Assembly (NCBI GenBank): GCA_013824905.1
Contig: PNOO01000024.1
Coordinates: 1 to 17,686 of the forward strand
Source of the DNA: Syntrophus sp. (in: bacteria)
GTDB lineage: Bacteria; Desulfobacterota; Syntrophia; Syntrophales; UBA5619
Direction: 5' to 3'
DNA length: 17,686 bases
Positions 8,558-15,176 of the stretch are shown piece by piece (position 1 is the first letter of the stretch; each line of letters starts with the position of its first letter). The notes below the pieces were generated by a model. The model ran no database searches. It had not been told where the DNA came from and saw nothing but the letters and a program-made list of their open reading frames with translations. Both the position numbers and the translations under genes were made by a program.

Positions 8558-8680
8558 TTGAAGTGCAGCGCCTGCCGTCACGACCACAAGGGGTATAAGG
8601 ATGACGGTTTGAAATGCCACGGGTTCGGCTGCATGGCGCCGGAGAGAAAGGATGATCTCGGCGGCAATCTCTTCGGATAG
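8558..8680 (+). CDS. Possible 40-residue Cys-rich small protein
   Basis: An open frame from TTG 8558 to TAG 8680 would encode 40 residues with two Cys pairs, KCSAC (C3, C6) and KCHGFGC (C20, C25), in a Lys/Asp/Gly-rich context ending DDLGGNLFG. The spacing C-x2-C-x13-C-x4-C resembles a small zinc or metal knuckle. Third codon positions are GC-rich like neighbouring genes, and the stop falls just before the protease ribosome binding site. Against it: the only in-frame start is TTG with no Shine-Dalgarno sequence. An ATG at 8535 begins a nine-codon frame (MQKQFLFS) that stops at 8559-8561 and would need a -1 shift to enter this frame. It may be a real small gene, a frameshifted remnant or chance. 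No family recognised. Confidence 0.35.
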   Translation: MKCSACRHDHKGYKDDGLKCHGFGCMAPERKDDLGGNLFG

Positions 8681-8697
8681 ATAAAGGAGGAAAAACT

Positions 8698-10392
8698 ATG
8701 AAAAAAAAGCGGTTTTTGTTTCTCATCTTCATCATGGTCCTTCTGGCTTCAGTCACCTACGTGTTCCTTGCGGATCATTCCCGGATCAGCACGTCGGAAG
8801 CAGCCGCCCTCGCGGAACTGTTTTCCGACGCCAGGGTGAGCGGGAAGTCAGATCCGGCGAACAACCGGACAATCATCAGGCAGCGTCACGTCAATATCAA
8901 TTTAGGCGCATTGATGAAAGCGGACGGCTCTCCGAAGCTGGATAACAAGGGATTGAATCTAAAGCTGAACCTCTTTGACGATGTGGCCCTGACAGCGGTC
9001 ATCGACAAAACCGAATCGGTGTCCGCGGGGAGTCATTCCTTCATCGGCCATGTCGCGGACATTGACGAGAGTTCGGTGATCCTGGCCGTTTACGACGGCA
9101 TCATGTCCGGAAATATTACCGTGCCCGGGGCGTTCTATCAGGTGCGCTATGTCGGCGGGGGGGTGCATGCCGTCTACCAGGTCGACCAGTCCGCCTTTCC
9201 TCCGGAGCTCCCGCCGATCCCCGTATATGATACGGGCAGCGATTCGTCGAGAAACTCCGTTCCGGTCAAAGGGGACAGCGCAGCCACGATCGATGTCCTC
9301 GTGGCTTATACGCCGGCGGCAAAAAACGCCGCCGGCGGCACGGCGGCGATGCTGTCCCTGATCGCCCTGGCCGTTACGGAAACGAATGCCGGCTATTCCC
9401 AAAGCGTCGTTTCTCAGCGGATCCGCCTGGTCCATCAGCCGGAGGTCAGCTACACCGAATCTGACTGGAACACGGATCTTGAGAGATTAAAGGGCAAGAC
9501 GGATGGATATATGGATAATATTCATGCCCTGCGCGATCAGTACGGCGCGGATCTGGTTGTACTGATCACTGAAAAAAACGATTCCTGCGGCCTGGGCTAT
9601 ATGATGACCACCCTTTCCAATGCTTTCGAGAGTTGGGCCTTTAGCGTCGTCGCACGTAACTGCGCCACCGGATATTATTCTTTTGCCCATGAGATGGGGC
9701 ACAACATGGGATCCAATCATGCTCATGACGATCCCGTTTCCCCACCCATCTATCCTTACGCCTATGGATATAAATCCCCAACGAAGGCCTGGCGGACGAT
9801 CATGGCCTATAATTGTGCGGCGCCGGGGTGTGATCGCATCAATTACTGGTCCAATCCCGGATTAACAAGGGGCAGTGAGGCTATGGGCGTTGCCGGCACG
9901 GGCAGCACCGCCGCCGACAATCATCTTTCACTGAATAATACCGCTTACACCGTGGCCAATTTTCGTCAGGCGGTAGACACAACGACGACGACAACCACAA
10001 CAGCAGCAACGACAGTGGCAACGACGACGATACCGCCGACAACAACCACGGTACCAGCAGAGGGGGGAGGGGGCGGCGGCGGGTGTTTTATCGCAACGGC
10101 AGCCTATGGCTCCTCTCTTGATCCCCATGTGCAGATCCTGCAGAACTTTCGCGATCGGTATCTGCTGACGAGCGGACCGGGCAGGGTGTTCGTCCGGCTT
10201 TATTATCACTATTCCCCTCCGGCGGCCGCCTTTATCGCGGATCGCGAAATCCTGCGAACAGCGACGCGCGCGCTGCTGACGCCCGTGGTCTTTGCCGTCA
10301 AATATCCTTCAGGTTTTCTGGGGGTCTGCTTCCTGGTGGTGATCGTGAGCGGCGGCGTCTACCGGAGCCGGCGGAAGGTCTCCCGCGCATAG
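8698..10392 (+). CDS. Secreted zinc metalloprotease (reprolysin/M12-like) with C-terminal CFI-box anchor domain
   Basis: 564 residues. Residues 1-28 form a basic-then-hydrophobic export signal with no obvious cleavage site. About 60-190 is a prodomain-like region. The catalytic domain has the metzincin motif HEMGHNMGSNH (H331, E332, H335, H341) and a Met-turn at TIMAYNC (M369). A Thr-rich then Gly-rich linker fills 428-462. The C-terminus begins CFIATAAYGS at 463 and includes FRDRYLL, YYHYSPP, a hydrophobic segment at about 526-555 and a basic end (RSRRKVSRA), as in the C-terminal CFI-box type found on deltaproteobacterial surface proteins. ATG 8698 follows AAAGGAGG at good spacing. It probably acts outside the inner membrane on proteins; the substrate is unknown. 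Family naming is from memory of motifs. Confidence 0.88.
   Translation: MKKKRFLFLIFIMVLLASVTYVFLADHSRISTSEAAALAELFSDARVSGKSDPANNRTIIRQRHVNINLGALMKADGSPKLDNKGLNLKLNLFDDVALTAVIDKTESVSAGSHSFIGHVADIDESSVILAVYDGIMSGNITVPGAFYQVRYVGGGVHAVYQVDQSAFPPELPPIPVYDTGSDSSRNSVPVKGDSAATIDVLVAYTPAAKNAAGGTAAMLSLIALAVTETNAGYSQSVVSQRIRLVHQPEVSYTESDWNTDLERLKGKTDGYMDNIHALRDQYGADLVVLITEKNDSCGLGYMMTTLSNAFESWAFSVVARNCATGYYSFAHEMGHNMGSNHAHDDPVSPPIYPYAYGYKSPTKAWRTIMAYNCAAPGCDRINYWSNPGLTRGSEAMGVAGTGSTAADNHLSLNNTAYTVANFRQAVDTTTTTTTTAATTVATTTIPPTTTTVPAEGGGGGGGCFIATAAYGSSLDPHVQILQNFRDRYLLTSGPGRVFVRLYYHYSPPAAAFIADREILRTATRALLTPVVFAVKYPSGFLGVCFLVVIVSGGVYRSRRKVSRA
9976..10083 (+). repeat. Low-complexity ACN/GGN trinucleotide tract in the protease gene
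   Basis: The linker DNA is an imperfect run of ACG, ACA and ACC codons broken by GCA, GTG, ATA and CCG codons, then a run of GGN codons. It encodes the Thr-rich and Gly-rich spacer. Such tracts can change length by slippage. Confidence 0.8.
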
Positions 10393-10503
10393 ACACGCCC
10401 ACAAAACAATAATGAGAGGGTTTTTAAATCAAACGATTTCCGAGGATGCAATCACCCATCGGCAAGGAGCGATGGATAAAAACAAACAGGAAAATGACCA
10501 GGA

Positions 10504-10543
10504 TAAAAAAGCGGGCGCATTTCCAAACGGCAATGCGCCCGCT
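10504..10543 (-). terminator. Intrinsic terminator of the biotin carrier gene
   Basis: A perfect 12-bp stem pairs AGCGGGCGCATT (10510-10521) with AATGCGCCCGCT (10532-10543) around a 10-base loop. On the minus strand it is followed directly by a T tract (TTTTTTAT) and lies 40 bases after the stop at 10584. On the plus strand the tail is CCATTTTC, so it may also stop protease transcripts. Confidence 0.88.
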
Positions 10544-10583
10544 CCATTTTCTATCCATCCAGGAAAATCGTTGAATTCTGCGT

Positions 10584-10799
10584 CTATCCGATGACCATCA
10601 TGAGCTGATCCGTTTCAACACTGTCATTGGCCTTGACCTTGATCTCCTTCACGGTGCCGCCCGCCGGCGCGTAAATCGGATTTTCCATCTTCATGGCCTC
10701 GAGCATGATGACCTCATCGTCCTCCTTCACCTGGTCTCCCACCTTGACCAGAACTTCCAGGATCTTACCCGGCATCGGGGCTTTCACCTCTACGCTCAT
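10584..10799 (-). CDS. Stand-alone biotin carboxyl carrier (biotinyl) domain protein
   Basis: 71 residues forming one biotinyl/lipoyl domain. The biotin attachment motif is EAMKMEN with acceptor K37, flanked by the usual GKILEVLVKVGDQVKEDDEV before it and PAGGTVKEIKVKANDSVETDQLM after it. It would carry CO2 for a biotin-dependent carboxylase or decarboxylase. No carboxylase, transcarboxylase or membrane decarboxylase subunit is encoded next to it, so its partner is elsewhere. ATG 10799 was chosen because GGAGGT lies seven bases upstream; an earlier in-frame TTG at 10817 lies upstream of that site. It lacks the long Pro/Ala linker typical of fused carriers. Function as a carrier is confident; the partner enzyme is unknown. 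Confidence 0.9.
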   Translation of the reverse strand: MSVEVKAPMPGKILEVLVKVGDQVKEDDEVIMLEAMKMENPIYAPAGGTVKEIKVKANDSVETDQLMMVIG

Positions 10800-10949
10800 T
10801 ACCGCTACCTCCGTCAATATGATGTATATCGTTTCTTATCCCGCAGCCCACGTCCCGCTGCAACCCCATCACCCGTCCATACCTTGGTGCAATGACGGAG
10901 AAGATTCCGCCACGCGTTCCCTTGATCCGCATCCCTCACATTAGTGGGT

Positions 10950-10978
10950 TTTCTATACTTACTGATCGATCAAGTCAA
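10950..10978 (-). promoter_or_regulatory. Candidate promoter of the biotin carrier gene
   Basis: On the minus strand TTGACT (10978-10973), 17 bases, TAGAAA (10955-10950). A perfect 10-bp palindrome, TGATCGATCA (10963-10972), abuts the -35 box inside the spacer and could be an operator. The leader to ATG 10799 would be about 145 bases. Confidence 0.45.
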
Positions 10979-11030
10979 GACCAAAGTGTCAGACCAATGT
11001 ATCATTATTCACCTCTGACCGGGCGGAAGC

Positions 11031-12500
11031 TTACTGGCCGGCCGAACGGATAAGGCGATAAACGTAGTCCAGCTTCCGTCTGAGTTCCTCATTTTGTTTC
11101 TTGTTGTTCGGTTTCATCCTCCATTCCTGCGACTGCTCCGCCAGCGCTTTCTCCAGCTCCCAGCGGTGCATGAAATGCTTCCCCCAGAGTTTCTGGACGG
11201 CGTTCTTCTGCTCATCGGTGATCGCCGGATCATTGATCCGGTTCGCCACCTGGATCGCCACGACGAGCTGGTCGATCTCCGCAGCCGACATGACCAGGCT
11301 TTTCTCTCTGGCAGTCAGGGTCATCGGCTGATCAAGGGCCTTCTGGAACTGATAAGCCGAGGGGTATGTCTTTCCCCGGATATCCGCCAGACCGGTCACG
11401 GATATTCCCGCTGCCCGGATCCGCTGTTCCGCCGCCGCCGTTACCCGGTACTCGACCGGGACATAGGTCTTCTGCTGAAAGACGTTCTGCAGAAAAAACA
11501 GGGCGATAAAGCTCAAGAAAATTGCAGCGATCGGTGTCACCACCCAGGCCCCGATGATCTCTCCCAGCACCCGCCAGCGGATACCCCGGCCCCCCTTGAC
11601 AAGGCCGATACCGATGACCGATCCCACAATCGCCTGTGAGCTGGAGACAGGCACCAGTGGAAAGGCCGGCAGGCCGTGACTCAGAAGAAACTGCTCCAGA
11701 TCCTGGGAGGCAAACAGAAACAGGACCAGGGCGTTGGCCAAGACGGCCACCAGCGCCGCGACCGGAGACATCTCGGAAATCCCCTCGCCAACGGTCAGCA
11801 TCACCTTTTTTCCATAGGTGAATGTCCCCAAGGCGATGGCGACTCCGCCGATGAAGAAGAGCTGCTGCGCCCCGTTCAGTGTGAAAATCCCGAAGAAGGA
11901 AATATCCGAAAAAGGCGAGATGGGAATAAAGATACCGACCACGTTGGAAATATTGTTGGCCCCCAGCGCATATGCGCCGGCGATGCCCGCGAGAAGCAGA
12001 CCCGTCCGGGTGAGGGCATCCAGGCTGAACATGTTGATCTTCATGTGTTTCATCCCATAGGCGATCAGCTTGTAGAGGAGTGCGGACAAGAGTGCCGCCA
12101 GGACGGGGCTGATGAACCAGCTCAGGACGACCTTTTCCAGAGTAACAAAATCGATCAGGGCGCCGGCGAAGAGGTCCCAGCCGATGATCGCTCCGACGAT
12201 GGCCTGTGTCGTGGAAACCGGGTAGCCGAGCGTGGTCAGCCAGTAGACGGTCACTCCCGCCGCCAGCGCTACGACGAAGGCGCCGGCAATGGCGTTCACC
12301 GCACCGAGTTCGCCCAGTGTTTTCGCAGCGCCGGCGCCGCTGACGACCGCCCCCAGGATGACGAAGATTCCGCAATAGAGGGCGGCCCTCTTGAAACTGA
12401 TCATCCGGGATCCGACGGCGGTTCCAAACACGTTCGCCGCGTCATTGGCCCCGAGCGACCATCCCAGAAACAGACCGCTGGTCAGGAAGAAGGCAAACAT
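11031..12500 (-). CDS. pit: Inorganic phosphate transporter, PiT family
   Basis: An inner-membrane low-affinity phosphate transporter driven by an ion gradient. It has 489 residues. The two inverted-repeat signatures are visible: GANDAANVFG near residue 17, followed by PVSTTQAIVG, and GANNISNVVG near 180, followed by LVPVSSSQAIVGSV. About ten membrane helices fill residues 1-344. An unusual hydrophilic tail of about 145 residues follows (from TYVPVEYRV), helix-rich and charged, which classic bacterial PiT proteins lack. ATG 12500 has AGGAG six bases upstream and starts nine bases after the DUF47 gene, so both are co-transcribed. Pairing of a DUF47 protein with PiT is a well known arrangement. 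Confidence 0.92.
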   Translation of the reverse strand: MFAFFLTSGLFLGWSLGANDAANVFGTAVGSRMISFKRAALYCGIFVILGAVVSGAGAAKTLGELGAVNAIAGAFVVALAAGVTVYWLTTLGYPVSTTQAIVGAIIGWDLFAGALIDFVTLEKVVLSWFISPVLAALLSALLYKLIAYGMKHMKINMFSLDALTRTGLLLAGIAGAYALGANNISNVVGIFIPISPFSDISFFGIFTLNGAQQLFFIGGVAIALGTFTYGKKVMLTVGEGISEMSPVAALVAVLANALVLFLFASQDLEQFLLSHGLPAFPLVPVSSSQAIVGSVIGIGLVKGGRGIRWRVLGEIIGAWVVTPIAAIFLSFIALFFLQNVFQQKTYVPVEYRVTAAAEQRIRAAGISVTGLADIRGKTYPSAYQFQKALDQPMTLTAREKSLVMSAAEIDQLVVAIQVANRINDPAITDEQKNAVQKLWGKHFMHRWELEKALAEQSQEWRMKPNNKKQNEELRRKLDYVYRLIRSAGQ

Positions 12501-12509
12501 CCCGGACTC

Positions 12510-13160
12510 CTATAGCATACGTTTGATGACATAAATGTTGAGACGGTCGGCGACATCCTCGGCCTCGTCCGCAATCCGGTCCACCTGCTTCACGAAGAAG
12601 CGCAGATGTATCTTATGGCTCAGATGGAGATCCTTGCGTCCAAAGATCGCCCGCTGGAGTCTCGTGGAAACCTTGTCCGACTCCTTTTCCCAGAAAGAGA
12701 CCTTGTGGATGTGGTCGGCCACCGAATTGATATCCTTGAAAAAAGCACGGCAGGAACGCACATCCGCTTCCACGGATTCAACCGAATGCGAGAGAAGCTC
12801 TTTGAAATCTTCATGAAATTCCACACAAATATCGGGACGTTCGATCTCAAACTGCCAGATCAGCCCTGTGTAGCGGTCCAGCAGGGCGTCCATATCCTCC
12901 AGGAGTTCCATCACATCGCCCCGGGATTCCGGGATGAGCGTCTTTTCATAGAGGTCCTTTTCGAGGGAACGCCTCAGGTCATCCCCCTTGTGTTCGGTAT
13001 CGCGGATGCTCTTGAGGTATGTGGCATAGACCTCCATGTCTCCCTTCAGATAGATATCCATCCCTTGCTTGCAGAGCAGGCCTGCCTCGCTGACTCTGTC
13101 CAGGAACTCATCCACCTCTTTCTCAATCCCGATCTTTCTTTTTAGAATGCCGTCTCCCAT
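12510..13160 (-). CDS. DUF47 family PhoU-like protein (putative PiT accessory protein)
   Basis: 216 residues of mainly charged helices, matching the TIGR00153/DUF47 relatives of PhoU. Recognisable segments are a helix rich in Glu/Asp near DTEHKGDDLRRSLEKDLYEKT, the stretch TLIPESRGDVMELLEDMDALLD, and the C-terminal FVKQVDRIADEAEDVADRL. Such proteins are thought to bind metal and regulate the neighbouring PiT transporter. ATG 13160 was chosen because AAGGAG stands eight to nine bases upstream; the open frame extends 20 codons further to a TTG at 13220 but without a binding site. It lies directly upstream of the PiT gene in the same operon. No membrane segment, so it is probably cytosolic. Confidence 0.9.
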   Translation of the reverse strand: MGDGILKRKIGIEKEVDEFLDRVSEAGLLCKQGMDIYLKGDMEVYATYLKSIRDTEHKGDDLRRSLEKDLYEKTLIPESRGDVMELLEDMDALLDRYTGLIWQFEIERPDICVEFHEDFKELLSHSVESVEADVRSCRAFFKDINSVADHIHKVSFWEKESDKVSTRLQRAIFGRKDLHLSHKIHLRFFVKQVDRIADEAEDVADRLNIYVIKRML

Positions 13161-13258
13161 GACATCATCTCCTTGATTGATCCTGGTCTCTTGCGATTTC
13201 ATTTCAACATTTCTTGACAATCATTTAAAGAGTGACATAAAATAAAGCAAACTAATAT

Positions 13259-13279
13259 TTATTATGCGATTGATAATAA
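13259..13279. repeat. AT-rich inverted repeat between the phosphate operon and selenoprotein gene
   Basis: TTATTAT-7-ATAATAA, perfect 7-bp arms, in the divergent 263-base gap 13161-13423. A TATAAT reading on the minus strand (13288-13283) adjoins it, but no matching -35 is visible. It may mark the control region of the DUF47-PiT operon. Confidence 0.4.
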
Positions 13280-13423
13280 GGGATTATAAACACTGCCGGA
13301 AAGAACCTTTTGCTATTTTCTTCAGGTCGACCCTGTGGAAAAATAGGTTGCTTTACCTTTGAGAGGGTTGAAAAACTGAACCAACGGATCAGACGTAAGG
13401 ACCGATAAAACTGGAGGGAAGTC

Positions 13424-14041
13424 ATGATGAAGCAAAGAACTCTTCAAGTATTTTCTGATTATATCTGACCCTGGTGCTACTTCAGTACCGGGTGTATTGA
13501 AAAGTTGCGAAAGCATTATGAGGTTGAAATCCAGTGGAAGGCTTTTCCTCTCCACCCTGAAACGCCGGAAGAGGGGCTTACCCTGGAAGAGCTCTTTGCC
13601 GGCAGGAACATCGACATCCCCCAGGCGATGGCGCGTCTGAAAAAGGCGGCCAAAGAATTGGGCTTGCCCTTGGGAGATAGAAAGAAAACCTATAACAGCA
13701 GGCTCGCCCAGGAAATGGGCAAGTGGGCGGAGACCAAAGGGAAAGGGGATGAATTTCAAAACGCCGTATTTCGCGCCTATTTTGTGGACGGCAAAAATAT
13801 CGCAAAAATAGATGCACTGGTGGGGATTGCGGCCGCAGTGGGGCTTCCCGAAAAGGAAGCCGATGAAATCCTACAGACAAGAGCCTTTAGGGAGGCCGTC
13901 GACTCCGATTGGGCTCTCTGTGAAAGAATGGGAATATCGGCAGTCCCAACCTTTGTACTCGATCACCAGTCGCTGGCCGGGGCTCAGCCTTACGAAACCC
14001 TGGAACAGCTTCTGCTCGTCAATGGGGTGAAAAGAAAATGA
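13424..14041 (+). CDS. Selenocysteine-containing DsbA/FrnE-like thiol oxidoreductase (TGA at 13466 read as Sec)
   Basis: 205 residues if the in-frame TGA (13466-13468) is read as selenocysteine 15. ATG 13424 follows GGAGG six bases upstream. The N-terminus then reads MKQRTLQVFSDYI, TGA, PWCYFSTGCIEKL, exactly aligning TGA with the first Cys of the CPWC active site in FrnE-type DsbA proteins. The rest is typical: VEIQWKAFPLHPE, a helical insert domain, the cis-Pro loop GISAVPTF (P175) and SLAGAQP at 183-189. A hairpin suited to a bacterial SECIS follows the TGA. The stop overlaps the ATG of the next lipoprotein gene. The alternative is an ordinary gene broken by a Cys-to-stop mutation, or a late start at about 13505 that would lack a catalytic site. 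Confidence 0.88.
13479..13505 (+). promoter_or_regulatory. Putative bacterial SECIS hairpin
   Basis: In RNA terms CAGUAC (13483-13488) pairs with GUAUUG (13494-13499) around loop CGGGU, extended by ACUU (13479-13482) with AAGU (13502-13505) across a two-A bulge. The apical loop begins 20 nt after the TGA and has G at its second position. Both fit the published bacterial SECIS consensus as I recall it (loop about 16-37 nt from UGA, G among the first two loop bases). Confidence 0.65.
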
Positions 14042-14517
14042 TAAAATCGAACAAGAAAAATGTGGGGACGCGTTATGGAATGCTCTTCCTGTTCACCCTG
14101 CCCTTTTTTCTCGTGTCTTGCCTGGGCTGGATATTGGAAAAGCCCTCATTCGTCCTTCGCGAGATCACCCTCAGCCCCCGCTCCTTGACAGAGATGACTC
14201 TTCTTATCGGTTTCGACGTACAAAATCCGAATCGCTTCGATCTTACACTCACATCTTTCGAATATACCGTTTGTCTTAACAATGAAGAAATCGGAAACGG
14301 CCGCCTGGAAAAGGAACTCCTGATTCCCTCATCATCAATCACACGGGTGCAGGCGCCTGTCGCTGCAAACTTCAAAAACTTGGCTGGAAACCTGCAGTCC
14401 ATCATTTTTGGTATTGCCGGTAAGGACGTGGCCTACAAGATCGAGGGAAAGGCCAATGTTAAAACGTTCTTCGGAAGCCGCAATTTCCCCTTTTCGAAAG
14501 AGGGGCGTCTCCCTTAG
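14038..14517 (+). CDS. LEA14-type (WHy domain) lipoprotein
   Basis: 159 residues. A lipobox, LVSC with C28, follows the hydrophobic stretch LFLFTLPFF, so it is probably lipid-anchored. The mature part matches the LEA type 2/WHy fold: an early VLREITLSPRSLTEMTLLIGF strand, the signature DVQNPNRFDLTLTSFEYTVCLNNEEIGNG, a later VAANF segment, and the usual end FGSRNFPFSKEG. In bacteria such proteins are common in envelopes; precise function is unknown. Its ATG overlaps the TGA stop of the selenoprotein gene (ATGA), so the two are co-translated. One mature Cys (in YTVCLNN) could be a target for a thiol oxidoreductase, which is speculation. Confidence 0.86.
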   Translation: MIKSNKKNVGTRYGMLFLFTLPFFLVSCLGWILEKPSFVLREITLSPRSLTEMTLLIGFDVQNPNRFDLTLTSFEYTVCLNNEEIGNGRLEKELLIPSSSITRVQAPVAANFKNLAGNLQSIIFGIAGKDVAYKIEGKANVKTFFGSRNFPFSKEGRLP

Positions 14518-14645
14518 CCGATACTTGCCGGCGTCTGTTCGCCGCTTCTTTTGGCAAAGGAACGATTTCGACGGCAGTGATCCCATTCTCTGCGTTACAT
14601 TCCGGAATCGCACCCTGATTTAGGCGGCCGCTGTGAAAATACTCC

Positions 14646-14674
14646 TTGACATAGAAGCCTGCTTCTCTTATGAA
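14646..14674 (+). promoter_or_regulatory. Promoter of the 71-residue lipoprotein, with palindrome in the spacer
   Basis: TTGACA (14646-14651), 17 bases, TATGAA (14669-14674, four of six). The spacer contains AGAAGC-CT-GCTTCT (14653-14666), a perfect 6-bp-arm dyad between -35 and -10, so a repressor or MerR-like spacer-binding activator could act here. The predicted start is near 14681, leaving a leader of about 105 bases. Confidence 0.6.
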
Positions 14675-14718
14675 TCCTACATGTACAAGCGAGTCCTTAT
14701 CGGCTTGCACACTCTGTA

Positions 14719-14769
14719 CCGCTTCTCGTCAGCCGGGAGGCGCCCGGAGGAGTCGCGGGGACCCTTTTT
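14719..14769 (+). other. Structured leader, possible attenuator
   Basis: CCGC-TT-CTC (14719-14727) can pair with GAG-TC-GCGG (14750-14758), enclosing a nested CCGGG-AGGCG-CCCGG hairpin (14733-14747). A TTTTT run follows at 14765-14769, six bases after the stem. It lies between the promoter and the lipoprotein ATG, so premature termination is possible but unproven. Confidence 0.35.
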
Positions 14770-14786
14770 AGCGAATGGAGGAAGAT

Positions 14787-15002
14787 ATGAAAAAATTATT
14801 TGCTGTGATACTGATGCTGCTTTTTCTCTCCGGTTGCGGAGCGGCAGCCAGAAAGTCCGAGTTCTATGAACATGATACCATGTACAGAAACGGCGACCAT
14901 CTCCTGTTCAGCATTTACGAATACAAGAAAGTCGATTCAAAAGATGTTCGTCAGTCCGAGACAGAGAAGTGGTGGGGAATCCCCGTCGAGTTATCGAAGT
15001 AA
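14787..15002 (+). CDS. Small lipoprotein of unknown function (71 residues)
   Basis: A short N-terminal signal MKKLFAVILMLLFLSGC ends in a lipobox LSGC (C17), so the mature protein has only about 55 residues. The mature part carries KSEFYEHDTMYRNGDHLLFSIY and ends KWWGIPVE; similar short sequences seem to recur in Deltaproteobacteria, but I know of no function. ATG 14787 was chosen over 14775 because GGAGGA lies five bases upstream of it and inside the longer reading. It has its own promoter and structured leader and is followed by a strong hairpin at 15016-15061, so it is probably a separate transcription unit. Confidence 0.85.
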   Translation: MKKLFAVILMLLFLSGCGAAARKSEFYEHDTMYRNGDHLLFSIYEYKKVDSKDVRQSETEKWWGIPVELSK

Positions 15003-15015
15003 TAAAGCGTCTACG

Positions 15016-15061
15016 GGGATCCGGCCGGCTTTCACTCTTCTGAAGGTAACGGCCGGATCCC
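15016..15061 (+). terminator. Hairpin closing the small lipoprotein unit
   Basis: GGGATCCGGCCG (15016-15027) pairs perfectly with CGGCCGGATCCC (15050-15061) around a 22-base loop, 14 bases after the lipoprotein stop. The tail TCTTGC is not a good T tract, so it may be a weak terminator or a 3'-end stabiliser. Confidence 0.5.
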
Positions 15062-15176
15062 TCTTGCACCTCACGATCAGCATACCGTAAAATATCATTC
15101 CGCTGAAGAGAGAGTCGAGCAAATCGATCCACTCCGGCGGGATTTGATTTCCGCGTCATCGTCTTTATTCTCTCCC

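Noticed and set aside
10412..10594. 60-codon plus-strand open frame after the protease
   Set aside because: It passes through the perfect terminator stem and lacks any ribosome binding site or recognisable motif.
11676..12515. 279-codon open frame on the plus strand
   Set aside because: It is antisense to the PiT transporter and very rich in Gln, Asp, Gly and Arg, as expected from the opposite strand of a membrane protein gene.
13195..13245. Pho-box-like TGTCA repeats before the DUF47-PiT operon
   Set aside because: Two TGTCA units occur on the minus strand but 18 bases apart, not the 11-base step of a Pho box, and they fall in the leader rather than at a -35 position.
13505..14041. Ordinary 178-residue gene starting at TTG 13505
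   Set aside because: That start lacks a ribosome binding site and removes the active site and first beta strand, whereas the in-frame extension to ATG 13424 supplies both once TGA is read as Sec.
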